Below are positions 9,939 to 18,675 of a DNA stretch of 64,000 nt, piece by piece. Positions within the stretch are counted from its first letter, which is position 1. Each line of letters opens with the position of its first letter. The stretch lies in NCBI RefSeq assembly GCF_034555935.1, contig NZ_JAYDCJ010000003.1, forward strand, positions 2,666,001-2,730,000, given 5' to 3'. Both the position numbers and the translations under genes were made by a program. The notes under the pieces were generated by a model that was given only the letters and a program-made list of their open reading frames with translations, was not told the DNA's origin and did no database searches. Origin of the DNA: Marinobacter qingdaonensis. GTDB lineage: Bacteria > Pseudomonadota > Gammaproteobacteria > Pseudomonadales > Oleiphilaceae.

Positions 9939-10925
9939 TCAGTGCTCGCCACTGATGTCCGTCAGGGCGGGCAACGAGGTGAATGCGCCCGCACGGGTCA
10001 CCGCATGAGCGCCACAGGCGCTGGCAAAACTCAGAACCCCTTCGAGCTGGCGTGTGTCTTGTGCAAGTTCGCCCAACCGGGCGCCGGTAATATCCAGCTG
10101 AGATAGCCGAAACAGCAGCCCGCCCACAAACGCGTCACCGGCGGCGGTGCTGTCCACCATGGTCACCGTTTTCGGGGCAATGGTGCCGGCGCCCTCGGCG
10201 GTGAAGTAGCGCAGCGGTTTGCCACCGTCGGTGACCAACACCAGCACCGCCCTGCCCGCCAGAATTCGACCAATAACCTCCGGTTCATCCTGGCCACGGC
10301 ACAAGAAGTCCAGCTCTTCGGCGGACAGTTTCACCAGGTCCGCTTGCTGGACGCAATGCCAAACCGACTCGTACGGGTCGGCCCCCTGGGGCCAGAGGTT
10401 GGCCCGCAGGTTCGCATCGAAGCTGACCAGCCAGCCGGCCGACCGGGCGATTTCCACCCCGGCATGGGTGGCCTCGAGAATCCCGGGCTCGGTCAGTGTG
10501 TTGGAACAGAAATGAAAGATGCCCGGGCCCTGGAACCAGTCGGGTTTGAAGTCATCAGGCCGGAACAAGAGATCCGCCGAGGGCCCGCGGTAGAACTCGA
10601 AGCTGCGCTCGCCAGTCGAATCCAGTGAGACAAACGCCAACGCGGTCTTGGCCTCCTGAGTCTGAACCAGATAATCGGTCTGAACGTTCAGGTCCTCAAG
10701 GGACTGAACCAGGAAGTCGCCAAACATGTCGGCACCGACCTTACCCGCGAAATAGCTGTTACCACCCAGCTTGGCCACGGCCGCTGCCACGTTGGCCGGG
10801 GCACCGCCCGGATATTTGGTGAAGCTCTCTGTGTCCGACGGTTGGTCAACCGCGCCTTGGCTATCACTGATCCGATTCGAGAGCATGTCGATCAGGGCTT
10901 CGCCGAATGAAATCACCTTCAACAT
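9939..10925 (-). CDS. mtlZ: PfkB-family fructokinase
   Basis: A 328-residue ribokinase-family sugar kinase. It has the N-terminal signature YPGGAPANVA (residues 38-47) and the anion-hole/catalytic signature DSTAAGDAF (258-266) with the base Asp264. Fructokinases of this type phosphorylate fructose at C6. It ends the mtl operon, and its ATG overlaps the TGA of pgi (TGATG), indicating coupling. It would take fructose made by the mannitol dehydrogenase, and also fructose from any sucrose split by the GH13 enzyme. The name follows mtlZ of the Pseudomonas fluorescens mtl operon; scrK or frk would be equally fair. Confidence 0.8.
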   Translation of the reverse strand: MLKVISFGEALIDMLSNRISDSQGAVDQPSDTESFTKYPGGAPANVAAAVAKLGGNSYFAGKVGADMFGDFLVQSLEDLNVQTDYLVQTQEAKTALAFVSLDSTGERSFEFYRGPSADLLFRPDDFKPDWFQGPGIFHFCSNTLTEPGILEATHAGVEIARSAGWLVSFDANLRANLWPQGADPYESVWHCVQQADLVKLSAEELDFLCRGQDEPEVIGRILAGRAVLVLVTDGGKPLRYFTAEGAGTIAPKTVTMVDSTAAGDAFVGGLLFRLSQLDITGARLGELAQDTRQLEGVLSFASACGAHAVTRAGAFTSLPALTDISGEH

Positions 10926-12559
10926 CAGGTTCCGCTCCCAACCTTGAGGTCACCGGAGTCGCCCGTCTCCGGCCTAAGCCCGCGGTTGACGATGCCCATC
11001 AGCCCGCGGGTAGAGGCGTCGTAGTTATCGGTATTCGATTGGATGTTGCGACTGATGTCATTGGCCAATCGTTTACCGAGCTGGACGCCCCACTGGTCGA
11101 AGGAATTGATGTTCCAGATCACCCCCTGAACGAAGACCTTGTGCTCATAGAGCGCGATCAAGGCGCCGACATTGCGCGGGCTGAGCTCATCAAGCAGCAG
11201 CACGTTGCTCGGTCGATTGCCCGGGCAGCCGGCGTAGCTCAGATGATTCTCCTGGGTGTCGCCGTTCATCAGTGCGCTCGCCTGGGCCAGCATGTTCGTC
11301 AGCAGGGCAAAGTGGTGCTCCGCCACTTCCTCATCCGCTTTCAGTGAGGCAATGAAGTCGACCGGAACGAACCGGGTGCCCTGGTGCAGCAACTGGAAAA
11401 ACGCGTGTTGGCCGTTGGAGCCGGTTTGGCCCCAGACGATCGGCCCGGTGGCATGCTCGACCGTGTTGCCATTGAGATCGACGGACTTCCCGTTGCTCTC
11501 CATGTCTAGTTGCTGGAGAAACGCGGGCAGCTGGTGCAGCGCCTGGTCGTAAGGAATAATGGCCTGGGTCTCGGCGCCCAGGAAATTGCTGTTCCAGATC
11601 CCCATCAACGCCAGGATGACCGGCATGTTGGCCTCGAACGGCGCCTCGACGAAGTGCCGGTCCATGTCGTAGGCACCTTCCAAAAGCTCGCTAAAGGCAT
11701 CAAAGCCGACGGCCAATGCGATGGGCAAGCCAATGCTGGACCAGAGCGAATAGCGCCCGCCGACCCAGTCCCAAAATTCAAAGGTGTTTTCTTCCCGAAT
11801 GCCGAACTCCAGGGCCGCTTCCTTGTTGGTCGACACCGCCACGAAATGCTGGCCCACTTCCTGATCGCTGCACCGGCTGTTCTTGCACAGCCACCGCTTC
11901 GCGCTCTGGGCGTTCAACAGGGTTTCCTGGGTCGCAAAGGTCTTGGTCGAAACCACAAACAGGGTCGCTTCCGGGTCCAGGCCCCGCAGCACCTTTTTCA
12001 GGTGCCGACCATCAACGTTGGACACGAAGTGCACGTCCAGGTCCGCGCGCTGATAATCCAGCAAGGCACGACAGACCATGTTGGGTCCAAGGTCTGAGCC
12101 GCCGATACCGATGTTAACGATGTGTCGAATCCGCTTGCCGGTGGGACCACGCCATTGGCCGTCCCGGACCTGGTGCGTAAAGGTCTTGATCTTGTCGAGG
12201 CTTGCGCGGACCGCCGGCATGACATCCTGTCCCTCGACCTCGACCGGCCGTTGGCTCTGGTTGCGAAGCGCCGTGTGCAGGACCGGACGGTTCTCCGTGA
12301 TATTGATGGCGGCCCCGGAAAACATCTGCTCGCGACGGTGTTCCAGGTTAGAGTCCCTGGCCAGGTCGATCAGGGCCTGCATGACCGGGGGCGCGACCCG
12401 ATTTTTGGAGTAATCCAGAAACAGTCCGCCGACTTTAAGGCTCATGGCCTCAAAGCGCTTGGAGTCTGCATCAAAGTAGTCGGCGATCCGGTCGTGACGG
12501 TGCGAATCCGCAAGCTGGTTCAGCAAGCGCCAGGACTTCAAAGTTGTCGGTGCGCTCAT
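10925..12559 (-). CDS. pgi: Glucose-6-phosphate isomerase
   Basis: A 544-residue phosphoglucose isomerase, normal length for the family. Both PGI signatures are visible: WDWVGGRYSLWSSIGL in the middle and NINSFDQWGVQLGK near the C-terminus. It interconverts fructose-6-phosphate and glucose-6-phosphate. Its place between the mannitol dehydrogenase and fructokinase genes means that fructose-6-phosphate made in this pathway is sent to glucose-6-phosphate. That fits organisms that break hexoses down by the Entner-Doudoroff route. In the P. fluorescens operon this position holds a xylulokinase gene (mtlY). Confidence 0.95.
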   Translation of the reverse strand: MSAPTTLKSWRLLNQLADSHRHDRIADYFDADSKRFEAMSLKVGGLFLDYSKNRVAPPVMQALIDLARDSNLEHRREQMFSGAAINITENRPVLHTALRNQSQRPVEVEGQDVMPAVRASLDKIKTFTHQVRDGQWRGPTGKRIRHIVNIGIGGSDLGPNMVCRALLDYQRADLDVHFVSNVDGRHLKKVLRGLDPEATLFVVSTKTFATQETLLNAQSAKRWLCKNSRCSDQEVGQHFVAVSTNKEAALEFGIREENTFEFWDWVGGRYSLWSSIGLPIALAVGFDAFSELLEGAYDMDRHFVEAPFEANMPVILALMGIWNSNFLGAETQAIIPYDQALHQLPAFLQQLDMESNGKSVDLNGNTVEHATGPIVWGQTGSNGQHAFFQLLHQGTRFVPVDFIASLKADEEVAEHHFALLTNMLAQASALMNGDTQENHLSYAGCPGNRPSNVLLLDELSPRNVGALIALYEHKVFVQGVIWNINSFDQWGVQLGKRLANDISRNIQSNTDNYDASTRGLMGIVNRGLRPETGDSGDLKVGSGT

Positions 12560-12595
12560 AATCCTCTCCTCAATGATTCATTGGCGTTATCGAGT

Positions 12596-14056
12596 TCACT
12601 CAAGAGTCGCCATGACGCCATGGGTTTCGAGCCGGTCGAGCGCTGCATTGAAAGCGTCCTCAAACGCTGTGGAGCCCGCTAACGTGGGCCCAAAGATATC
12701 GGCCATGCCCAGAAAATCCTGGCTCAGTGACGCCCGGTTGCTCACTGCCGCCTGCAGCCGCCCGGCCACGGGGTCGTCAACCTTATGTTTCTCGCCCCGC
12801 TCATCCTCACCTCTCAGGTACAGCGCCCAGCTGGCGACCACCAGGGCCACCCGAGACAGAGAGTGCCCGCCCTTGACCAGACTCTCGATGGTCGGCACCA
12901 AAAACTTGGGGATCTTGCTGGAACCGTCCATGCACAACCGGGCCAGCTGGTCGCCCATCTGCGGATTGGAGAACCGCTCAATCAGGGTTTGCTTGTAAGC
13001 AGGAATATCAATCCCGGAAATGGGGCCCAGCACAGGTGTGACATCCTCATCCATGAAGTTCCGAATAAACTGGCTAAACCGCTCGTCGGCCATGACTTCG
13101 TGGGTATAGCGATAGCCGGACAGATACCCAAGGTACGCCATAGCGGAGTGACTTGCATTCAACAGGCGGATTTTCATGCGCTCATAGGGGGCGACATTGT
13201 CAGTGAACTGCACGCCGACCTTTTCCCACTCTGGTCGTCCGTTGCAGAAGTCGTCCTCCAGAACCCACTGACAGAAGGGCTCGCAGATCACCGGCCAGCC
13301 ATCTTCCACGTCGTATTGGTCCCTCAGCCACTGCCGATGCTGATCGCCGGTGCCTGGTGTGATCCGGTCGACCATGCTCCCCGGGAAGCTCACTTCGGCT
13401 TCAATCCAGGCTGCCAGGTCGGGATCCCGGAGATTGGCGAAAGCCAGAAGCGCACCTCGAGCGACCTTGCCGTTTTCCGGCAAATTGTCGCAAGACATCA
13501 CTGTAAACGGCGGCAGGTTGCGCTCCCGGCGACGGCGCAGCGCTTCGGTCAGGTAACCAAACACCGAGCGGGGCTGCTGCGGGTTTTCCAGATCATGGCA
13601 AACGTCCGGATCGTCCGCGTTGAATCGGCCGGTACTGTCGTCGACGTTGTAGCCACCCTCGGTAATTGTCAGTGAAACGATTTTTACCTCCTGGCTCGCC
13701 ATTTTTTCGATAACCGCGTCCTGCTCGTCCGGCGCGAACAGGAAATCGCTGATCGAACCAATCACGGTGGGCGCGCGAGCGCCTTCTGGTCCGAGCTCAA
13801 TCAGGGTGTACAGGTGATCCTGGCTGGATAGCACCTGCTGCATGGCCTTGTCCCCTGCTCGCAGGCCCACGCCGCAGATTGACCAGTCCGTATCGCCCTT
13901 CTCCTGAAGCAACCGATGGGTGTAGACCGCCTGGTGGGAGCGGTGAAACCCGCCCACCCCGATGTGTACAATGCCGTGCTTGAGCTTTTCCCGGCCGTAA
14001 TTGGGCACGGACACCTCATGATTGAGCTGTCCCAGAGTTGAGTTGTTCAAATTCAT
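12596..14056 (-). CDS. mtlD: Mannitol 2-dehydrogenase (long-chain polyol dehydrogenase)
   Basis: An NAD-dependent dehydrogenase of the long-chain mannitol/fructuronate family, 486 residues from the chosen start. It has HIGVGGFHRSHQAVY for the Rossmann dinucleotide site, SCDNLPENGKV, and the catalytic segment KIRLLNASHSAMAYLG with the essential Lys and His. It oxidises mannitol to fructose in the cytosol. Two starts are possible: ATG at 14056, used here, and a GTG at 14065 that overlaps the stop of the preceding ATPase gene (GTGA); neither has a strong Shine-Dalgarno site. Sorbitol or arabinitol may be additional substrates, as known for the Pseudomonas enzyme. Confidence 0.88.
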   Translation of the reverse strand: MNLNNSTLGQLNHEVSVPNYGREKLKHGIVHIGVGGFHRSHQAVYTHRLLQEKGDTDWSICGVGLRAGDKAMQQVLSSQDHLYTLIELGPEGARAPTVIGSISDFLFAPDEQDAVIEKMASQEVKIVSLTITEGGYNVDDSTGRFNADDPDVCHDLENPQQPRSVFGYLTEALRRRRERNLPPFTVMSCDNLPENGKVARGALLAFANLRDPDLAAWIEAEVSFPGSMVDRITPGTGDQHRQWLRDQYDVEDGWPVICEPFCQWVLEDDFCNGRPEWEKVGVQFTDNVAPYERMKIRLLNASHSAMAYLGYLSGYRYTHEVMADERFSQFIRNFMDEDVTPVLGPISGIDIPAYKQTLIERFSNPQMGDQLARLCMDGSSKIPKFLVPTIESLVKGGHSLSRVALVVASWALYLRGEDERGEKHKVDDPVAGRLQAAVSNRASLSQDFLGMADIFGPTLAGSTAFEDAFNAALDRLETHGVMATLE

Positions 14057-14061
14057 GGAGG

Positions 14062-15165
14062 TCACGCTGCCAGTCGACGGGTGGATTGCACGGCATTACC
14101 CTGCTCATCAAACAGGTGGCACTCATCCAGATGCAGGCTTAAGCCAATGCGATCACCAAATTTGCAGGTAAAGTTGCCGGGCATGCGAACGGTGAGGGTT
14201 TCATCGCTGTCGGTCTTCACATAGCAGAATGTGTCGCTGCCAAGACTTTCGGCGATGTCCATGTAGCCGGTAAGCGGGCTCTCCGCCGGTTCCACCACAT
14301 CAATATGCTCCGGCCGGACACCCAAACTGACGGCACTACCGGGGCGCAGGTGGTCACTGGATTTTGGCAGACGCACCGAGGTGCCTGCGGCTAATTCAAC
14401 GGTCACATTGTCGGCGTCAATCGCGCTGACCTTGCCAGGCAGGAAGCTCATCTTGGGCATGCCCAGGAAGCCAGCCACGAATCGGTTGGCCGGGTTGCGG
14501 TACAGCTCCAGTGGAGATCCCACCTGCTCGATCCGGCCCTGGTTCAACACCACGACCTTGTCAGCCAGGGTCATGGCCTCAACCTGATCGTGGGTGACGT
14601 AGATCATGGTTGCGTTCAGGTCGTGGTGCAGTCGGGCCAATTCCAGTCGCATCTGCACCCGCAGGGCCGCGTCCAGGTTCGACAGCGGCTCGTCAAACAG
14701 GAAGACCTTGGGCTGACGGACGATGGCGCGGCCAATCGCCACTCGCTGGCGCTGGCCACCAGACAATTCCTTGGGTTTGCGTTCAAGCAGCGGCTCCAGT
14801 TCAAGGATGCGCGCCGCTTCAGCCACTTTGGAGCGGATGACCTCCTTGTTTTCCTTGGCCAATTCCAGGGCAAAGGACATGTTCTTACGCACCGACATAT
14901 GGGGATACAACGCGTAGCTCTGAAACACCATCGCCAGGTCCCGTTTTGCCGGTGCCAGTTCGGTGATTTCCTTGTGGTCCAGCAGAATGTGCCCGCTGGT
15001 CACTTCCTCCAGACCGGCGATCGAGCGCAGCAACGTCGACTTGCCGCAGCCTGATGGTCCAACAAACACCACGAATTCGTTATCTTTGATCTCGAGGTTG
15101 ATGCCCTTGAGAATTTCGATATCCCCGAAGGATTTCTTGAGGTTCTTTATTGTTAAATTAGCCAT
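14062..15165 (-). CDS. mtlK: Polyol ABC transporter ATP-binding protein (MtlK/SmoK type)
   Basis: A 367-residue importer ATPase with Walker A GPSGCGKST, signature LSGGQRQR, Walker B with LFDEPLSNLDA and a C-terminal regulatory domain containing GVRPEHI. It follows mtlG by 12 nt and precedes the mannitol dehydrogenase, the order found in Pseudomonas mtl and Rhodobacter smo operons. It differs clearly from the aglK-type ATPase at 2322-3464, so the two importers each have their own motor. Confidence 0.88.
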   Translation of the reverse strand: MANLTIKNLKKSFGDIEILKGINLEIKDNEFVVFVGPSGCGKSTLLRSIAGLEEVTSGHILLDHKEITELAPAKRDLAMVFQSYALYPHMSVRKNMSFALELAKENKEVIRSKVAEAARILELEPLLERKPKELSGGQRQRVAIGRAIVRQPKVFLFDEPLSNLDAALRVQMRLELARLHHDLNATMIYVTHDQVEAMTLADKVVVLNQGRIEQVGSPLELYRNPANRFVAGFLGMPKMSFLPGKVSAIDADNVTVELAAGTSVRLPKSSDHLRPGSAVSLGVRPEHIDVVEPAESPLTGYMDIAESLGSDTFCYVKTDSDETLTVRMPGNFTCKFGDRIGLSLHLDECHLFDEQGNAVQSTRRLAA

Positions 15166-15177
15166 GGGAAATCTCCG

Positions 15178-16011
15178 TTATTTGACGGCGCCAAAGGACA
15201 AACCGCGAACCAGCTGTTTCTGGCTGATCCAGCCAAAGATGAGAATGGGGGCACAAGCCAGGGTGGATACCGCCGACAACTTGGCCCAGAACAGCCCTTC
15301 CGGACTGGAGTAGGAGGCAATCAGCGCGGTCAGTGGTGCCGCCTCCGAGGCCGTGAGGTTGAGCGACCAGAACGCCTCGTTCCAACTGAGAATCAGGGAA
15401 AGGAGTACGGTTGCCGCCAGGCCGCCCTTGCTCATCGGCAGCAGCACCCGCCAGATTTCCTGGAACAGCGAGGAGCCGTCCATCCGCGCGGCCTCCAACA
15501 CTTCCTTGGGGATCTCCTTGAAGTAGGTGTAGGCCATCCAGATCATGATCGGCAGGTTGATCAGGGTGTAGATGATGACCAGACCGGTCTTGGTATCGAG
15601 CAAGCCCGTGTCTTTAAAGATCAGGTAGATGGGGACCAGCACGCCAACCGGCGGCAGCATTTTTGTAGACAGCATCCACAGCAGGGTCCCTTTGGTACGC
15701 TTGGTCTCAAAAAAGGCCATGGAATAGGCAGCGGGTACGGCCAGCATCATTCCGATGAGTGTCGAGCCGAAGGACACCACCACCGAATTCCAGGCAAAGT
15801 GCAGATAGTCACTGCGTTCGTTGACCAGCGTGTAATTCTCCAGCGTTGGGGAGAAGAACAGCTGTGGCGGTGTGGCGAAGGCATCGATCTCGGTCTTGAA
15901 GCTGGTGAGCAGCATCCAGAAAATCGGGAAGAAGATGGCCAGGGCCACCCCCCACGCCAACACCCCCATCAAAAAGGTGTTCAGGCTACGTCGTTGTTTC
16001 AGGCTAATCAT
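15178..16011 (-). CDS. mtlG: Polyol ABC transporter permease (MtlG/SmoG type)
   Basis: A 277-residue inner-membrane permease with about six helices. The EAA loop reads EAARMDGSSLFQEIW, and the C-terminus LVRGLSFGAVK is typical of MalG-like proteins. The start at 16011 is chosen because a strong GGAGGT lies 6 nt upstream; an ATG seven codons earlier would place that site inside the gene. It pairs with the product of 16029-16961. Confidence 0.88.
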   Translation of the reverse strand: MISLKQRRSLNTFLMGVLAWGVALAIFFPIFWMLLTSFKTEIDAFATPPQLFFSPTLENYTLVNERSDYLHFAWNSVVVSFGSTLIGMMLAVPAAYSMAFFETKRTKGTLLWMLSTKMLPPVGVLVPIYLIFKDTGLLDTKTGLVIIYTLINLPIMIWMAYTYFKEIPKEVLEAARMDGSSLFQEIWRVLLPMSKGGLAATVLLSLILSWNEAFWSLNLTASEAAPLTALIASYSSPEGLFWAKLSAVSTLACAPILIFGWISQKQLVRGLSFGAVK

Positions 16012-16028
16012 CTTGTAACCTCCGGAAT

Positions 16029-16961
16029 TCATTGTTTTTCTGTCAGGCTTTTGCCGATCAGCCGCACCAGGAAGAAGGCGGCAATGTTGGCCAGAATCAC
16101 GGCAATCAAGCCCCCCGCGGACGCAAGCCCCACGTCGAACTGCAGCAGCGCCTGGCTGTAAATCAGGTAAGCGAGGTTTGTGGTTTCGTACCCCGGTCCA
16201 CCGCCCGTGGTGGTGAAGATCTCCGCAAAAATGGAGAGCAGGAAAATGGTTTCAATCATGACGACCACGGCAATCGGGCGAGCCAGATGCGGCAGGGTCA
16301 AATGGAAGAACATGGCAACGGGACCCGCACCATCCAGCCGGGCGGCCTCCTGCTGTTCCTGGTCCAGGGACTGCAGCGCCGTCATCAGTAGCAGGATGGC
16401 GAACGGCAGCCATTGCCAGGACACGATCATGATGATTGAAAACAACGGGTATTCGGCGAACCAGTCAATCGGTTGGGCCCCGAAAAATTTCCAGATTGCG
16501 GCAAACACACCGGAAACGGGATGAAGCAACAGGTTTTTCCAGACCAGTGCGTTCACGGTCGGCATGATAAAAAACGGAGAGATCAGCAGGATCCGGACAA
16601 TGCCCTGCCCCCAAAACGCCTGGTTGATCAGCAGCGAAATGAGGACACCAAACACCACGGTTATCAGCAGAACCGCACCCACCAGCAGCAAGGTGTTGCT
16701 CATGCCGGCCATAAAGCCAAAATCGGTGACGAAGAACTGGAAGTTCTCCAGCCCCACGAATTCGTTATCCCCTGGGTACAACAGGTTGTAGCGGATCAAC
16801 GAAAAGTAGATGGTCATGGACAGCGGGATCACCATCCACAGCAACAGCACAAGGACTGACGGTGACACCATGTAGCGACTCAAGCGCGAGGTCTTTCGTT
16901 TGTCCTTGTTGGCTTCCGTGGCGGAACTCACGGTGCCAGCGTTAAGAGCGGTTGATTTCAT
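16029..16961 (-). CDS. mtlF: Polyol ABC transporter permease (MtlF/SmoF type)
   Basis: A 310-residue permease with a hydrophilic N-terminus of about 28 residues and six predicted helices. The EAA loop is EAARLDGAGPVAMFF followed by HLTLPHLARP. It is separated from the binding-protein gene mtlE by 81 nt that contain a stable hairpin, which may set the ratio of binding protein to membrane subunits. Confidence 0.88.
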   Translation of the reverse strand: MKSTALNAGTVSSATEANKDKRKTSRLSRYMVSPSVLVLLLWMVIPLSMTIYFSLIRYNLLYPGDNEFVGLENFQFFVTDFGFMAGMSNTLLLVGAVLLITVVFGVLISLLINQAFWGQGIVRILLISPFFIMPTVNALVWKNLLLHPVSGVFAAIWKFFGAQPIDWFAEYPLFSIIMIVSWQWLPFAILLLMTALQSLDQEQQEAARLDGAGPVAMFFHLTLPHLARPIAVVVMIETIFLLSIFAEIFTTTGGGPGYETTNLAYLIYSQALLQFDVGLASAGGLIAVILANIAAFFLVRLIGKSLTEKQ

Positions 16962-16982
16962 AACGGGTCTCCGGGGACCGAT

Positions 16983-17009
16983 GGCAGCCCCACTATGCTC
17001 GGGGCCGCC
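16983..17009 (-). promoter_or_regulatory. Intercistronic hairpin between mtlE and mtlF
   Basis: On the minus strand GGCGGCCCC and GGGGCTGCC can pair around a 9-nt loop (about eight pairs plus one G-T). No T-run follows, so it is more likely an mRNA-stabilising or attenuating hairpin than a terminator. Such hairpins after the binding-protein gene are common in sugar ABC operons. Confidence 0.5.
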
Positions 17010-17042
17010 TCAGGTCATTGTTGTTTCATCTGGGCCGGGTGA

Positions 17043-18365
17043 TCAGTTGGCGTAGTAACGGGCGCGCGTCATCTCGCGGAGGGTGATGGACTGCGACGCC
17101 TTCAGGGCGTGATCGACACTCATCGCCCCTGCCAGGGCACCTGAGATCAGTTTGCCGACCTGGGTCGCAATCGCCTGAAACTCCGGGATGGCCGCAAACT
17201 GGACACCCACGTAGGGAGACGGTTTCAGGGTTGAATCGTTAGGGTCGGCCCTGCCCAGGGCCTCCAGCGTGCGCGTCGCGAAGGGGGCTGCAGCCAGGTA
17301 ATCAGCATTGTCGTAGGTTGAAGCGCGAGTGCCAGGCGGCACATTGGCCACGCCGTAGTTGGCCTCGACCAACTGGCTGTAATCCCGGGACGTGGCCCAG
17401 GTAACGAAGGTTTTCGCGGCCGCTTTGGCGTCGGAACTCACCGGAATGGCCAGGGCCCAGGACCACAGCCACCCGGAGCCCTTGGCGGTGACCTGCTCAG
17501 GCGCCAGAGCGAAACCAATCTGGTCCGCGACCTTGCTTTGGGACTCGTCGGTCAGGAAGGCGCCAGCCACGGTGGCATCCACCCACATGGCGCACTTGCC
17601 GCTGTTGAACAGCGCCAGATTCTCATTGAAGCCGTTGGAACTGGCTCCAGGGGGACCGTAATTTCCCAGAAGATCGACGTAGAAGCTGATGGCCTGCTGC
17701 CATTCGGGATCGGTGAATTCCGGTTTCCAGTTCTCGTCAAACCATCGGGCACCGAAGGCATTGGCCATGGTGGTGACCAGAGCCATGTTCTCGCCCCACC
17801 CTGCCTTGCCACGCAGGCAAATGCCGTATTGTTCAGAATCCGGCTTGTGGAGCTTCTCTGCAAAAGTCTTGATCTGATCCCAGGAGGGCTGGTCAGGCAT
17901 GGTAAGGCCCGACGCCTCGAACAGGTCTTTGCGGTAGAAGGTCATGGAGCTTTCGGCGTAAAAGGGCAGCGCGTAGAGCTTGCCTTCCGAGGACAGGCCG
18001 CCCAGTACCGATGGAAAGATATCGTCCAGGTCGTAGTCGGCAGGCAACTGGTCCATCTCTGTCAGCCAGCCCTTCTCGCCCCAGATCGGGGCCTCGTACA
18101 TGCCAATGGTCATGACATCGAACTGGCCGCCGTTGGTGGCGATATCGGTGGTCAGGCGTTGGCGCAGGACGTTTTCCTCGAGCACTACCCAGTCGAGGTC
18201 AATGTGCGGATGGAGCTTTTCGAACTCTTCGGAAAGGCCCTGCATGCGGACCATGTCACCGTTGTTCACGGTGCCAATGGTGACCTTGGTAGCGGCCATG
18301 GTGGGGGCGACAGTGACGGTCAGGCCAGCCGCCATCAGAGCGGCCAGATAGCTCTTGGTGTTCAT
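17043..18365 (-). CDS. mtlE: Polyol ABC transporter substrate-binding protein (MtlE/SmoE type)
   Basis: A 440-residue periplasmic binding protein. The signal peptide ends near PTMAAT; mature features include FEKLHPHIDLDWV, MTIGMYEAPIWGEKGWL and WVDATVAGAFLTDE, a pattern close to sorbitol/mannitol binding proteins. The ATG at 18365 has AGAGG 8 nt upstream; a longer frame to 18467 runs into the promoter region. It is the first structural gene of the mtl operon and defines the substrate taken up: mannitol, possibly glucitol and arabinitol. Confidence 0.85.
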   Translation of the reverse strand: MNTKSYLAALMAAGLTVTVAPTMAATKVTIGTVNNGDMVRMQGLSEEFEKLHPHIDLDWVVLEENVLRQRLTTDIATNGGQFDVMTIGMYEAPIWGEKGWLTEMDQLPADYDLDDIFPSVLGGLSSEGKLYALPFYAESSMTFYRKDLFEASGLTMPDQPSWDQIKTFAEKLHKPDSEQYGICLRGKAGWGENMALVTTMANAFGARWFDENWKPEFTDPEWQQAISFYVDLLGNYGPPGASSNGFNENLALFNSGKCAMWVDATVAGAFLTDESQSKVADQIGFALAPEQVTAKGSGWLWSWALAIPVSSDAKAAAKTFVTWATSRDYSQLVEANYGVANVPPGTRASTYDNADYLAAAPFATRTLEALGRADPNDSTLKPSPYVGVQFAAIPEFQAIATQVGKLISGALAGAMSVDHALKASQSITLREMTRARYYAN

Positions 18366-18675
18366 GCTCGAACCTCTGTTTGTTTTTGGAGTAGGTCGAT
18401 CAAACGGCTCCTGATTGCGGAGCTGATTGCATGAGCTAATTACACGCGCAATGCGGAAATCGGACAAATACGTACCTTGTCATTTTTATGTACTTTTTTG
18501 TCCTTGGCTGGAAATATCGCATCCTCATATAAATTGCAGGCAAGCCCTGAGAGCACGGCGACTCAGAACGGCCCTCACGAATAAGGGCCCAAACAGCCTT
18601 CAGCAGGGCTACCAGAAAGTATTATTTCATCGGGGCTAGTTTTTCACAGGCCTAAGGACGGCAGCGTGGGGCCGA
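18366..18675. promoter_or_regulatory. Intergenic region between mtlR and mtlE (mtl promoter region)
   Basis: This 310-bp gap holds the control region of the mtl operon. At 18462-18503 lies a repeat-rich element (listed separately). A palindromic TAATTA at 18437-18442 could serve as -10. At 18570-18589 GGCCCT and AGGGCC form a short stem with no T-run. I see no open frame of interest. Confidence 0.5.
18462..18503 (-). promoter_or_regulatory. Candidate AraC/MtlR activator site of the mtl operon
   Basis: On the minus strand the element begins with GGACAAAAAAGTAC and continues to GACAAGGTACGTA, two direct copies of GACAA..GTAC as expected for an AraC-family dimer site. The two ends also form an inverted repeat (GGACAAA at 18462-18468 and TTTGTCC at 18497-18503). 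It lies just upstream of the presumed -10 and about 100-140 bp before mtlE. Confidence 0.4.

Noticed and set aside
18570..18589. GGCCCT/AGGGCC stem as terminator of mtlR
   Set aside because: The stem is only 6 bp and is not followed by a T-run on either strand.
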